Origin: Balanoglossus misakiensis
Taxonomy: Eukaryota > Hemichordata
Assembly: GCA_040954595.2 (NCBI GenBank)
Contig: CM082595.2
Span: 9,424,001 to 9,488,000 of the forward strand
Length of the DNA: 64,000 nt
Reading direction: 5' to 3'
The position numbers were made by a program, and so were the translations under genes. Below are positions 26,137-38,999 of the stretch, piece by piece; position 1 is the stretch's first letter; every line of letters starts with the position of its first letter. The notes under the pieces are model-generated. The model did not search any database. It had not been told where the DNA came from and saw nothing but the letters and a program-made list of their open reading frames with translations.

Positions 26137-29100
26137 TAATATGGGTGAAAATCATCAAAAAATGACAAATTTTCGACTTTGCAAAATCTCAAAATTTCGT
26201 CGATTTTTGAATAAAAATCATGGGTGAAAATCATCAAAAAATGACACATTTTCGACTTTGCAAAATCTCAACATTTCGTCGATTTTTGAAAAAAAATCAT
26301 GGTGAAAATCATCAAAAAATGACAAAATTTTCGACTTTGTAAAATCACAAAATTTCGTCGATTTTGAAAAAAATCATAGGTTCGTCGATTTTTAAAAAAA
26401 AAACATTGGTGAAAATCATCAAAATATGACAAATTTTCGACTTTGCAAAATCTCACAATTTCGTCGATTTTTGAAAAAATCATGGGTGAAAATCATCAAA
26501 AAATGACAAATTTTCAACTTTGCAAAATCTCAAAATTTCGTCGATTTTTGAAAAAAAATCATGGTGAAAATCATCAAAAAATGACAAAATTTTCGACTTT
26601 GTAAAATCACAAAATTTCGTCGATTTTGAAAAAAATCATAGGTTCGTCGATTTAAAAAAAAAAAACATTGGTGAAAATCATCAAAAAATGACAAATTTTC
26701 GTCTTTGCAAAATCTCAAAATTTCGTCCATTTTTGAAAAAAAATCATGGGTAAAAATCATCAAAAAATGACAAATTTTCGTTTTTGCAAAATCTCAAAAT
26801 TTCGTCCATTTTAAAAAAAAAACATGGGGGAAAATCATCAAAAAATGACAAATTTTCGACTTTGCAAAATCTCAAAATTTCGTCCATTTTTGAAAAAAAA
26901 TCATGGGTAAAAATCATCAAAAAATGACAAATTTTCGTCTTTGCAAAATCTCAAAATTTCGTCCATTTAAAAAAAAAACATGGGGGAAAATCATCAAAAA
27001 ATGACAAATTTTCGACTTTGCAAAATCTCAAAATTTCGTCGATTTTGAAAAAAACCATCGGGGGAAAATCATCAAAAAATGACAAAATTTTCGACTTTGT
27101 AAAATCACTAAATTTCGTCGATTTTGAAAAAAATCATAGGTTCGTCGATTTTTAAAAAAAAAACATGGTTGAAAATCATCAAAAAATGACAAATTTTCGT
27201 CTTTGCAAAATCTCAAAATTTCGTCCATTTTAAAAAAAAAACATGGGGCAAAATCATCAAAAAATGACAAATTTTCGACTTTGCAAAATCTCAAAATTTC
27301 GTCGATTTTTGAAAAAAAATCATGGTTGAAAATCATCAAAAAATGACAAAATTTTCGACTTTGCAAAATCTCAAAATTTCGTCGATTTTGAAAAAAATCA
27401 TAGGTTCGTCGATTTTTTAAAAAAAAACATGGGTGAAAATCATCAAAAAATGACAAATTTTCGACTTGGAAAATCTCAAAATTTCGTCGATTTTTGAAAA
27501 AAAATCATGGGTGAAAATTATCAAAAAATGACACATTTTCGATTATGCAAAATCTCAAAATTTCGTCGATTTTTGAATAAAAATCATGGGTGAAAATCAT
27601 CAAAAAATGACAAATTTTCGACTTTGCAAAATCTCAAAATTTCGTCCATTTTAAAAAAAAAACATGGGGCAAAATCATCAAAAAATGACAAATTTTCGAC
27701 TTTGCAAAATCTCAAAATTTCGTCGATTTTTGAAAAAAAATCATGGTTGAAAATCATCAAAAAATGACAAAATTTTCGACTTTGTAAAATCAAAAAATTT
27801 CGTCGATTTTGAAAAAAATCATAGGTTCGTCGATTTTTAAAAAAAAAACATGGGTGAAAATCATCAAAAAATGACAAATTTTCGACTTTACAAAATCTCA
27901 AAATTTCGTCGATTTTTGAAAAAAAATCATGGGTGAAAATTATCAAAAAATGACACATTTTCGATTATGCAAAATCTCAAAATTTCGTCGATTTTTGAAT
28001 AAAAATCATGGGTGAAAATCATCAAAAAATGACAAATTTTCGACTTTGCAAAATCTCAAAATTTCGTCGATTTTTGAAAAAAAATCATGGTGAAAATCAT
28101 CAAAAAATGACAAATTTTCGACTTTGCAAAATCTCAAAATTTCTTCGATTTTTGAAAAAAAATCATGGTGAAAATCATCAAAAAATGACAAATTTTCGAC
28201 TTTGCAAAATCTCAAAATTTCGTTCATTTTTAAAAAAAATCATGGGTGAAAATCATCAAAAAATGACAAATTTTCGATTATGCAAAATCTCAAAATTTCG
28301 TCGATTTTGAAAAAATCATGGGTTCGCCGATTTTTAAAAAAAAACATTGGTGAAAATCATCAAAATATGACAAATTTTCGACTTTGCAAAATCTCAAAAT
28401 TTCGTCGATTTTTGAAAAATTCATGGGTGAAAATCATCAAAAAATGACAAATTTTCAACTTTGCAAAATCTCAAAATTTCGTCGATTTTTGAAAAAAAAT
28501 CATGGTGAAAATCATCAAAAAATGACAAAATTTTCGACTTTGTAAAATCACTAAATTTCGTCGATTTTGAAAAAAATCATAGGTTCGTCGATTTTGAAAA
28601 AAAAAACATGGTTGAAAATCATCAAAAAATGACAAATTTTCGTCTTTGCAAAATCTCAAAATTTCGTCCATTTTAAAAAAAAAACATGGGGCAAAATCAT
28701 CAAAAAATGACAAATTTTCGAATTTGCAAAATCTCAAAATTTCGTCGATTTTTGAAAAAAAAATCATGGGTGAAAATCATCAAAAAATGACAAATTTTCG
28801 TCTTTGCAAAATCTCAAAATTTCGTCCATTTTTGAATAAAAATCATGGGTAAAAATCATCAAAAATGACAAATTTTCGTCTTTGCAAAATCTCAAATTTT
28901 CGTCGATTTTTGAAAAAAAATCATGGTTGAAAATCATCAAAAAATGACAAAATTTTCGACTTTGTAAAATCACAAAATTTCGTCCATTTTGAAAAAAATC
29001 ATAGGTTCGTCGATTTTTAAAAAAAAAACATGGGTGAAAATCATCAAAAAATGACAAATTTTCGACTTTGCAAAATCTCAAAATTTCGTCGATTTTTGAA

Positions 29101-32100
29101 AAAAAATCATGGGTAAATATCATCAAAAAATGACACATTTTCGATTATGCAAAATCTCAAAATTTCGTCGATTTTTGAAAAAAAATCATGGGTGAAAATC
29201 ATGAAAAAATGACACATTTTCGACTTTGAAAAATCTAAAAATTTCGTCGATTTTTGAAAAAAAATCATGGGTAAAAATCATCAAAAAATGACAAATTTTC
29301 GTCTTTGCAAAATCTTAAAATTTCGTCGATTTTTGAAAAAAATCATGGGTGAAAATCATCAAAAAATGACAAATTTTCGACTTTGCAAAATCTCAAAATT
29401 TCGTCGGTTTTTGAAAAATAATATGGGTGAAAATCATCAAAAAATGACAAATTTTCGACTTTGCAAAATCTCAAAATTTCGTCGATTTTTGAAAAAAAAA
29501 TCATGGGTGAAAATCATCAAAAAATGACAAATTTTCGTCTTTGCAAAATCTCAAAATTTCGTCCATTTTTGAATAAAAATCATGGGTAAAAATCATCAAA
29601 AATGACAAATTTTCGTCTTTGCAAAATCTCAAATTTTCGTCGATTTTTGAAAAAAAATCATGGTTGAAAATCATCAAAAAATGACAAAATTTTCGACTTT
29701 GTAAAATCACAAAATTTCGTCGATTTTGAAAAAAATCATAGGTTCGTCGATTTTAAAAAAAAAAACATGGGTGAAAATCATCAAAAAATGACAAATTTTC
29801 GACTTTGCAATATCTCAAAATTTCGTCGATTTTTGAAAAAAAATCATGGGTAAAAATCATCAAAAAATGACACATTTTCGATTATGCAAAATCTCAAAAT
29901 TTCGTCGATTTTTGAAAAAAAATCATGGGTGAAAATCATGAAAAAATGACACATTTTCGACTTTGAAAAATCTAAAAATTTCGTCGATTTTTGAAAAAAA
30001 ATCATGGGTAAAAATCATCAAAAAATGACAAATTTTCGTCTTTGCAAAATCTTAAAATTTCGTCGATTTTTGAAAAAAATCAAGGGTGAAAATCATCAAA
30101 AAATGACAAATTTTCGACTTTGCAAAATCTCAAAATTTCGTCAATTTTTGAAAAAATCATGGGTAAAAATCATCAAAAAATGACAAATTTTCGTCTTTGC
30201 TAAATCTCAAAATTTCGTCGGTTTTTGAAAAATAATATGGGTGAAAATCATCAAAAAATGACAAATTTTCGACTTTGCAAAATCTCAAAATTTCGTCGAT
30301 TTTTGAAAAAAAATCATGGGTGAAAATCATGAAAAAATGACACATTTTCGACTTTGAAAAATCTAAAAATTTCGTCGATTTTTGAAAAAAAATCATGGGT
30401 AAAAATCATCAAAAAATGACAAATTTTCGTCTTTGCAAAATCTTAAAATTTCGTCGATTTTTGAAAAAAATCAAGGGTGAAAATCATCAAAAAATGACAA
30501 ATTTTCGACTTTGCAAAATCTCAAAATTTCGTCAATTTTTGAAAAAATCATGGGTAAAAATCATCAAAAAATGACAAATTTTCGTCTTTGCTAAATCTCA
30601 AAATTTCGTCGGTTTTTGAAAAATAATATGGGTGAAAATCATCAAAAAATGACAAATTTTCGACTTTGCAAAATCTCAAAATTTCGTCGATTTTTGAAAA
30701 AAAATCATGGGTAAAAATCATCAAAAAATGACAAATTTTCGTCTTTGCAAAATCTTAAAATTTCGTCGATTTTTGAAAAAAATCAAGGGTGAAAATCATC
30801 AAAAAATGACAAATTTTCGACTTTGCAAAATCTCAAAATTTCGTCAATTTTTGAAAAAATCATGGGTAAAAATCATCAAAAAATGACAAATTTTCGTCTT
30901 TGCTAAATCTCAAAATTTCGTCGGTTTTTGAAAAATAATATGGGTGAAAATCATCAAAAAATGACAAATTTTCGACTTTGCAAAATCTCAAAATTTCGTC
31001 GATTTTTGAATAAAAATCATGGGTGAAAATCATCAAAAAATGACACATTTTCGACTTTGCAAAATCTCAAAATTTCGTCCATTTTTGAAAAAAAATCATG
31101 GGTAAAAATCATCAAAAAATGACAAATTTTCGTTTTTGCAAAATCTCAAAATTTCGTCCATTTAAAAAAAAACATGGGGGAAAATCATCAAAAAATGACA
31201 AATTTTCGACTTTGCAAAATCTTAAAATTTCGTCCATTTTTGAAAAAAAATCATGGGTAAAAATCATCAAAAAATGACAAATTTTCGTCTTTGCAAAATC
31301 TCAAAATTTCGTCCATTTAAAAAAAAACATGGGGGAAAATCATCAAAAAATGACAAATTTTCGACTTTGCAAAATCTCAAAATTTCGTCGATTTTGAAAA
31401 AAACCATTGGGGCAAATCATCAAAAAATGACAAATTATCGACTTTGCAGAATCTCACAATTTCGTCGATTTTTGAAAAAAATCATGGGTGAAAATCATCA
31501 AAAAATTACAAATTTTCGACTTTGCAAAATCTCAAAATTTCGTCGATTTTTGTAAAAAATCATGGGTGAAAATCATCAAAAAATGACAAATTTTCGACTT
31601 TGCAAAATCTCAAAATTTCGTCGGTTTTTGAAAAATAATATTGGTGAAAATCATCAAAAAATGACAAATTTTCGACTTTGCAAAATCTCAAAATTTCGTC
31701 CATTTTTGAAAAAAAATCATGGTGAAAATCATCAAAAAATTACAAATTTTCGACTTTGCAAAATCTCAAAATTTCGTCGATTTTTGTAAAAAATCATGGG
31801 TGAAAATCATCAAAAAATGACAAATTTTCGACTTTGCAAAATCTCAAAATTTCGTCAATTTTTGAAAAAAATCAGGGGTAAAAATCATCAAAAAATGACA
31901 AATTTTCGACTTTGCAAAATCTCAAAATTTCGTCGATTTTTGAAAAAAAATCATGGTGAAAATCATCAAAAAATGACAAATTTTCGACTTTGCAAAATCT
32001 CAAAATTTCGTCGATTTTTGAAAAAAAATCATGGGTGAAAATCATCAAAAAATGACAAATTTTCGACTTTGCAAAATCTCAAAATTTCGTCGATTTTTGA

Positions 32101-35100
32101 AAAAAAATCATGGTGAAAATCATCAAAAAATGACAAATTTTCGACTTTGCAAAATCTCAAAATTTCGTCGATTTTTGAAAAAAAATCATGGTGAAAATCA
32201 TCAAAAAATGACAAATTTTCGTCTTTGCAAAATCTCAAAATTTCGTCCATTTTTGAAAAAAAATAATGGTTGAAAATCATCAAAAAATGACAAATTTTCG
32301 ACTTTGCAAAATCTCAAAATTTCGTTCATTTTTAAAAAAAATCATGGGTGAAAATCATCAAAAAATGACAAATTTTCGATTATGCAAAATCTCAAAACTT
32401 CGTCGATTTTGAAAAAAATCATGGGTTCGTCGATTTTTAAAAAAAAAACATTGGTGAAAATCATCAAAATATGACAAATTTTCGACTTTGCAAAATCTCA
32501 AAATTTCGTCGATTTTTGAAAAATTCATGGGTGAAAATCATCAAAAAATGACAAATTTTCAACTTTGCAAAATCTCAAAATTTCGTCGATTTTTGAAAAA
32601 AAATCATGGTGAAAATCATCAAAAAATGACAAAATTTTCGACTTTGTAAAATCACAAAATTTCGTCGATTTTGAAAAAAATCATAGGTTCGTCGATTTTT
32701 AAAAAAAAAACATGGTTGAAAATCATCAAAAAATGACAAATTTTCGTCTTTGCAAAATCTCAAAATTTCGTCCATTTTAAAAAAAAAACATGGGGCAAAA
32801 TCATCAAAAAATGACAAATTTTCGACTTTGCAAAATCTCAAAATTTCGTCGATTTTTGAAAAAACAATCATGGGTGAAAATCATCAAAAAATGAAAAATT
32901 TTCGTCTTTGCAAAATCTCAAAATTTCGTCCATTTTTGAATAAAAATCATGGGTAAAAATCATCAAAAATGACAAATTTTCGTCTTTGCAAAATCTCAAA
33001 TTTTCGTCGATTTTTGAAAAAAAATCATGGTTGAAAATCATCAAAAAATGACAAAATTTTCGACTTTGTAAAATCACAAAATTTCGTCGATTTTGAAAAA
33101 AATCATAGGTTCGTCGATTTAAAAAAAAAAAACATGGGTGAAAATCATCAAAAAATGACAAATTTTCGACTTTGCAAAATCTCAAAATTTCGTCGATTTT
33201 TGAAAAAAAATCATGGGTAAAAATAATCAAAAAATGACACATTTTCGATTATGCAAAATATCAAAATTTCGTCGATTTTTGAAAAAAAATCATGGGTGAA
33301 AATCATGAAAAAATGACACATTTTCGACTTTGAAAAATCTAAAAATTTCGTCGATTTTTGAAAATAAATCATGGGTAAAAATCATCAAAAAATGACAAAT
33401 TTTCGTCTTTGCAAAATCTTAAAATTTCGTCGATTTTTGAAAAAAATCATGGGTGAAAATCATCAAAAAATGACAAATTTTCGACTTTGCAAAATCTCAA
33501 AATTTCGTCAATTTTTGAAAAAATCATGGGTAAAAATCATCAAAAAATGACAAATTTTCGTCTTTGCTAAATCTCAAAATTTCGTCGGTTTTTTAAAAAT
33601 AATATGGGTGAAAATCATCAAAAAATGACAAATTTTCGACTTTGCAAAATCTCAAAATTTCGTCGATTTTTGAATAAAAATCATGGGTGAAAATCATCAA
33701 AAAATGACACATTTTCGACTTTGCAAAATCTCAACATTTCGTCGATTTTTGAAAAAAAAATCATGGTGAAAATCATCAAAAAATGACAAATTTTCGTCTT
33801 TGCAAAATCTCAAAATTTCGTCCATTTTTGAAAAAAAATCATGGGTAAAAATCATCAAAAAATGACAAATTTTCGTTTTTGCAAAATCTCAAAATTTCGT
33901 CCATTTAAAAAAAAAAACATGGGGGAAAATCATCAAAAAATGACAAATTTTCGACTTTGCAAAATCTTAAAATTTCGTCCATTTTTGAAAAAAAATCATG
34001 GGTAAAAATCATCAAAAAATGACAAATTTTCGTCTTTGCAAAATCTCAAAATTTCGTCCATTTAAAAAAAAAACATGGGGGAAAATCATCAAAAAATGAC
34101 AAATTTTCGACTTTGCAAAATCTCAAAATTTCGTCGATTTTGAAAAAAACCATTGGGGGAAAATCATCAAAAAATGACAAATTATCGACTTTGCAGAATC
34201 TCACAATTTCGTCGATTTTTGAAAAAAATCATGGGTGAAAATCATCAAAAAATTACAAATTTTCGACTTTGCAAAATCTCAAAATTTCGTCGATTTTTGT
34301 AAAAAATCATGGGTGAAAATCATCAAAAAATGACAAATTTTCGACTTTGCAAAATCTCAAAATTTAGTCGATTTTTGAAAAAAAATCATAGGTGAAATCA
34401 TCAAAAAATGACAAATTTTCGACTTTGCAAAATCTCAAAATTTCGTCAATTTTTGAAAAAAATCAGGGGTAAAAATCATCAAAAAATGACAAATTTTCGT
34501 CTTTGCTAAATCTCAAAATTTCGTCGGTTTTTGAAAAATAATATTGGTGAAAATCATCAAAAAATGACAAATTTTCGACTTTGCAAAATCTCAAAATTTC
34601 GTCCATTTTTGAAAAAAAATCATGGGTAAAAATTATCAAAAAATGACAAATTTTCGTCTTTGCAAAATCTCAAAATTTCGTCCATTTTAAAAAAAAAAAC
34701 ATGGGGGAAAATCATCAAAAAATGACAAATTTTCGACTTTGCAAAATCTCAAAATTTCGTCGATTTTGAAAAAAAATAATGGTTGAAAATCATCAAAAAA
34801 TGACAAATTTTCGACTTTGCAAAATCTCAAAATTTCGTCGATTTTTGAAAAAAAATCATGGGTGAAAATCATCAAAAAATGACAAATTTTCGTCTTTGCA
34901 AAATCTCAAAATTTCGTCCATTTTTGAATAAAAGTCATGGGTAAAAATCATCAAAAATGACAAATTTTCGTCTTTGCAAAATCTCAAATTTTCGTCGATT
35001 TTTGAAAAAAAATCATGGTTGAAAATCATCAAAAAATGACAAAATTTTCGACTTTGTAAAATCACAAAATTTCGTCGATTTTGAAAAAAATCATAGGTTC

Positions 35101-35303
35101 GTCGATTTTAAAAAAAAAAACATGGGTGAAAATCATCAAAAAATGACAAATTTTCGACTTTGCAAAATCTCAAAATTTCGTCGATTTTTGAAAAAAAATC
35201 ATGGGTGAAAATCATCAAAAAATGACAAATTTTCGACTTTGCAAAATCTCAAAATTTCGTCGATTTTTGAAAAAAATCATGGGTGAAAATCATCAAAAAA
35301 TGA
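26137..35303 (+). repeat. 78-bp satellite array, block 2
   Basis: The array continues in the same orientation and phase after the fold-back element. It is richer in ttcgtc, ggtaaaaatc and cgtccattttaaaa variants than block 1 and holds local 312-390-bp series around 30080-31050, marked by the gctaaatctc and cggtttttgaaaaataat variants. The array ends abruptly inside a monomer at aaaaaatgac (35303), where it meets the 309-bp tandem unit. Confidence 0.98.
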
Positions 35304-36310
35304 CCATCAACTGAGTATCATTCAAATACTCTGTGCACAGTGGTTAAAGACACATTTGGTTTTTTAGGAGACTTTCATCAGTTGTAGTAAAATACAACGT
35401 GACTACACTATATACACCAATGAGAATGGCCATGTAATTCAGAGAGTGCTTGATATTAAAACTGTTTCATAGTTGTGGCCTTTACTGCTGATAATTAGGT
35501 TACCATAGATACAAGCCCAATGCAACGTAACAGGGATAAACATATGCAAAGACAAGATTTAACCCCACCTCCATAATCAAAATACTACCACAGAGGGCGC
35601 TATACTATATGGCCATCAACTGAGTATCATTCAAATACTCTGTGCACAGTGGGTAAAGACACATTTGGTTTTTTAGGAGACTTTCATCAGTTGTAGTAAA
35701 ATACAACGTGACTACACTATATACACCAATGAGAATGGCCATGTAATTCAGAGAGTGCTTGATATTAAAACTGTTTCATAGTTGTGGCCTTTACTGATGA
35801 TAATTAGGTTACCATAGATAAAAGCCCAATGCAACATGACAGGGATAAACATATGCAAAGACAAGATTTAACCCCACCTCCATAATCAAAATACTACCAC
35901 AGAGGGCGCTATACTATATGACCATCAACTGAGTATCATTCAAATACTCTGTGCACAGTGGGTAAAGACACATTTGGTTTTTTAGGAGACTTTCACCAGT
36001 TGCAGTAAAATACAACGTGACTACACTATATGCACCAATGAGAATGGCCGTGTAATTCAGAGTGCTTGATATTAAAACTGTTTCAAAGCTGTGGCCTTTA
36101 CTGCTGATAATTAGGTTACCATAGATACAAGTGGAATGGAACCGGACAGGGATAAACATACAAAGGCTAGGTTAACCCCCCCCCCCCAAATACTACCACA
36201 GAGGGCGCTATACTGATCATCAAGTCTGTACCATTGAAATAAATCTGTGCAGAATGGGTAAATTAGGCATTTGGTTCTTCAGATTTTCATAAGTTGCACT
36301 AAAATGCTAT
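35304..36310 (+). repeat. 309-bp tandem repeat, 3 units plus a diverged partial unit
   Basis: Units start at 35304, 35613 and 35922 with ccatcaactgagtatcattc and are spaced exactly 309 bp apart. The third is slightly diverged. A fourth, truncated and more diverged unit starts near 36215. Each full unit ends with accacagagggcgctatact. No coding frame is conserved across units, and the 81-residue frame in the third unit has no counterpart in the others. Confidence 0.92.
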
Positions 36311-37867
36311 GTGGCCCACTACAAGGACAAATAAGTCAAAAATGGCAAATTTGACGTTTACTTTGAGGTTGGCATGGGGCAAACGAGACAATACAAGAAC
36401 ACTGAAACTCAATTAGTGAAACACTAAAGTTGTACTTTATTTCTCTAACAAACTTAGAGAAAATTTACATGGCCATCTTTTTACTCAGAGACCTGATGTT
36501 GAATAGAAATGTGGTAGTGCAGGTCCACATGAGTGCCGTGTACTAGCCTCTCTCTCTGCAAATCCATCCACAACTTGCGTGCAGATAGTGGGAGTCTGAT
36601 GTAAGCAACTACTGCAGTTACAGTCAGGACGTAAGTGGGATAATTAAACAGCAGGGGATCATGCAATGCAAACACTTGAACTGGCCAGTAACGTTTGAAT
36701 TGCTCATTTGCATACAGTTTTTCAACTTTTTTCACAACGAAAGTTAAGCAACTAGCAACCCATTTCTGACAATTATTTCACCCCAGGCACATTACTGGTA
36801 CTATGAGTGTACTACATGTGATTTTTCATGAAGTTTTATCGAGAAGAATTTCTTTACTTCCACTGACAAAATTGTGATCACGAAATTCAAAGTGACCTTG
36901 AAGTTACAAAAAAAAAAAATATCAGCCATACCCACACAAAAATTAACCCCCTCAGGTTTTAGAAACATTATTAAACTCCTCTATTCATAATTTTGACATG
37001 AATATATCCATGCCGAGAGTCAAGGACCACAATTTACTGTGCCATAGGTCAGTCCTGAGAAGTCAGTCAGCGTGAATAGTGTATAGACTCTGTATGTAAT
37101 ATGCTAATGAGAGATAACGACGCGTTGAAAAGGAAGCCATTACGTCATGGGTTAACATGCGTTGACCTACTTCAATGCATACACATATGGCAAACACGGC
37201 TGTACTCGTCGATGGCGAAGGCAATTTTTACACCGTCATTACTCCACAACGGAGCGGCTCACACTATTATAATTTCACGGTAACTTAGTTCAATATCTTT
37301 CTAACCTACCCAATTTTTTTCAAGACAAGAAATCTTTGCCGAGAGTCAAGGACCACAATTTAAACCAACATACCGAAACTGTCTTTCTCGGGAAAGCGTC
37401 GTTAAAACTTCACGAAAAATCATCCTATCATTGACTATGGTGTTTCATACACGTCTTAGAAAAATGGGTGCACTACGATCACTTGTAGTACCGAAAATCT
37501 CCGTTTGAAAATTTTTCGAACTGGCCGTAACTGCCACTCAGCGACTTTCACATTCAAATAGATCTCTTTGATCTCACCGCCGTAATTACCCCACTTACGT
37601 CCTGACTGGTTAATACTTACAAAGTGTATTACCTCCAACACCCCATGGACGGTATCATGTCATCACCAGTAGCTATAGGTTCTTTTAACACCTTGAGAGA
37701 AAAAAATGGATTGTTACTGATAGATTACAAAACACTGACAATACAAGAGTGGGAGGGGTAAGGTTTGTTGAGAGCAGTTGTTTTTTGCTAAACATTAGTG
37801 AAAATATGAAATTATTGACATGTAGGATTTCAATTTTATGATGTAAGAGTATTTTATAATATCTCAC
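36311..37867. other. Single-copy-like DNA with short minus-strand frames, no assignable gene
   Basis: Minus-strand open frames at 36481-36735 (84 residues) and 37456-37641 (61 residues) are preserved in the duplicate copy, but near-identity of the copies makes that uninformative. The second lies just downstream, on the minus strand, of the broken OB exon at 37868-38039 and could be a further exon remnant. I recognise neither product. A short element, cttacgtcctgact, appears in opposite orientations near 36628 and 37596. Confidence 0.4.
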
Positions 37868-38039
37868 CGGGACTTCAGTTGTCGCTGTAGTATTTAACCC
37901 AAGTTTAACTGTGCCACCCACGTCCATGCATGGCAAGGTTTTCTCTCCCAAAAGTTTCAGTTTGGTATCCCAGTTACCATCAGTTGCACTTACTCCACGC
38001 CTTCTAAGTTGAATGCGATTTACCATCACAGGATTCATA
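37868..38039 (-). pseudogene. Broken OB-fold exon C paralogue (copy 1)
   Basis: On the minus strand a 172-bp segment has an acceptor-like ttgcaccacag before tatgaatcc and a donor-like gtgagatat after it. It aligns with exon C at 48134-48340: shared features are the -LGEK- and VGGTVKLG segments and the end LNTTATTEVPV. Compared with exon C it lacks about 36 bp covering the QLVINRYKTSST block and has an extra net base, so its frame from the acceptor hits a stop while the rest is open in another frame. I call it a pseudo-exon of an RPA-like OB-fold gene. Identity of the family rests on fold-level pattern recognition only. Confidence 0.65.
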
Positions 38040-38170
38040 CTGTGGTGCAAAGACAATTAAAAACATCGATTGTAAGTCATTTAGTAGTGATACCATTGTG
38101 ACCAAACCTCGTTTTAAAATACATGTAATCTGTACTCGAAACTATCATTTTTTTCTTTCTAGAATATTAG

Positions 38171-38510
38171 AACGCGCTCAAAAATAAAAATGCGACCTGT
38201 AAGCGAGTGCCGCGTTTCAATTGGTACTGACGATAAACACCGCCACTCGGAGATAAAATCAACGTTTTTTTTTTTTAATGCAAGTGAACGCATGGAGGCG
38301 GCCATATTGAATTTAGGTTACATCCCAAGACATTCCGACTGGGCTTCAGGTGGATTCGGGAAAGGTCTCTAAAACATAATCGGTCATCCAATTTTGTATA
38401 CTAAATTTCTAAAAATGTAGGACATGGGAGGTTAACATACCAACAATGACTACACACAAAAAAGGGCCCAGGCGTTTCGGGGTGCGATTGTTACGTACCT
38501 TAGCTCCATC
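38171..38510 (-). repeat. Inverted copy of the exon B downstream intron (copy 1)
   Basis: Read on the minus strand this begins as an intron would: gtacgtaacaatcgcacccc, like the donor side of the intron at 47717. It continues with caatatggcggcctcc-like and gcactcgcttacaggtcgc-like sequence. It matches 42441-42778 in the opposite orientation and 47717-47950 in part. Its duplicate is 41863-42202. Confidence 0.7.
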
Positions 38511-38520
38511 ATCTGCAACC

Positions 38521-38716
38521 ATGCAGCCCAGGAGTGGCAGTGAAATTGTGCCTCATTGAGGATACAGTCTAGATCCGGAATTCAGCCAACGGCAAACTGT
38601 TTAGCGTGCCTTGTATGCAGCAGGATGGCAACGTTCTGGAACTTAAATTCTGGAAAGAAAATCCGAAATAGCTGAACAGATAACAGAAGAGAGAATACAT
38701 ACAGCTCCGCAACTTC
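38521..38716 (+). pseudogene. Broken exon B fragment, cut by the duplication joint (copy 1)
   Basis: This aligns with exon B at 47505-47716: atccggaattc, ccaacgg, aactgtttagcgtgcc and the stretch encoding -QQDGNV- are shared. Its frame meets a tga soon after atgcagccc. Instead of the ttccactgg end it continues aaattctggaaag and then runs into the tandem-duplication joint. Confidence 0.65.
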
Positions 38717-38999
38717 AAAAATCATCAAAAAATGACAAAATTTTCGACTTTGTAAAATCACAAAATTTCGTCGATTTTGAAAAAAATCATAGGTTCGTCG
38801 ATTTTAAAAAAAAAAACATGGGTGAAAATCATCAAAAAATGACAAATTTTCGACTTTGCAAAATCTCAAAATTTCGTCGATTTTTGAAAAAAAATCATGG
38901 GTGAAAATCATCAAAAAATGACAAATTTTCGACTTTGCAAAATCTCAAAATTTCGTCGATTTTTGAAAAAAATCATGGGTGAAAATCATCAAAAAATGA
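38717..38999 (+). repeat. Satellite island carried by the tandem duplication
   Basis: About 280 bp of the 78-bp satellite, including one 108-bp variant monomer, lies between duplicate copies. It is the same sequence as 35022-35303 and ends at the same aaaaaatgac junction with the 309-bp units. It shows that the satellite edge was inside the duplicated segment and is not an independent array. Confidence 0.95.

Larger units (their letters stand above)
35022..38716 (+). repeat. 3.7-kb tandem segmental duplication, copy 1
   Basis: This segment runs from inside the satellite through the 309-bp units and the single-copy region to cagctccgcaactt. It is repeated at 38717-42412. The offset is 3696 bp at first, 3693 after a C-run (12 versus 9 C) and 3692 after an A-run (12 versus 11 A). 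Apart from homopolymers I noticed only a handful of substitutions, so the duplication is very young or reflects two haplotypes placed in series. At the joint (38716/38717) caactt runs directly into aaaatcatcaaaaaatgac of the satellite. Confidence 0.9.

Noticed and set aside
1-35303. CRISPR-like or phage-type repeat array
   Set aside because: Repeats are directly adjacent without unique spacers, and the rest of the window is plainly eukaryotic.
1-35303. CENP-B box in the satellite, hence a centromere
   Set aside because: atttcgtcgatttttga matches only the first bases (TTCG) of the CENP-B box and lacks the CGGG core. A centromeric role cannot be claimed from sequence alone.
36481-36735. 84-residue minus-strand frame (and its duplicate at 40174) as a gene
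   Set aside because: No recognisable domain or splice context; identity of the two copies is explained by the segmental duplication.
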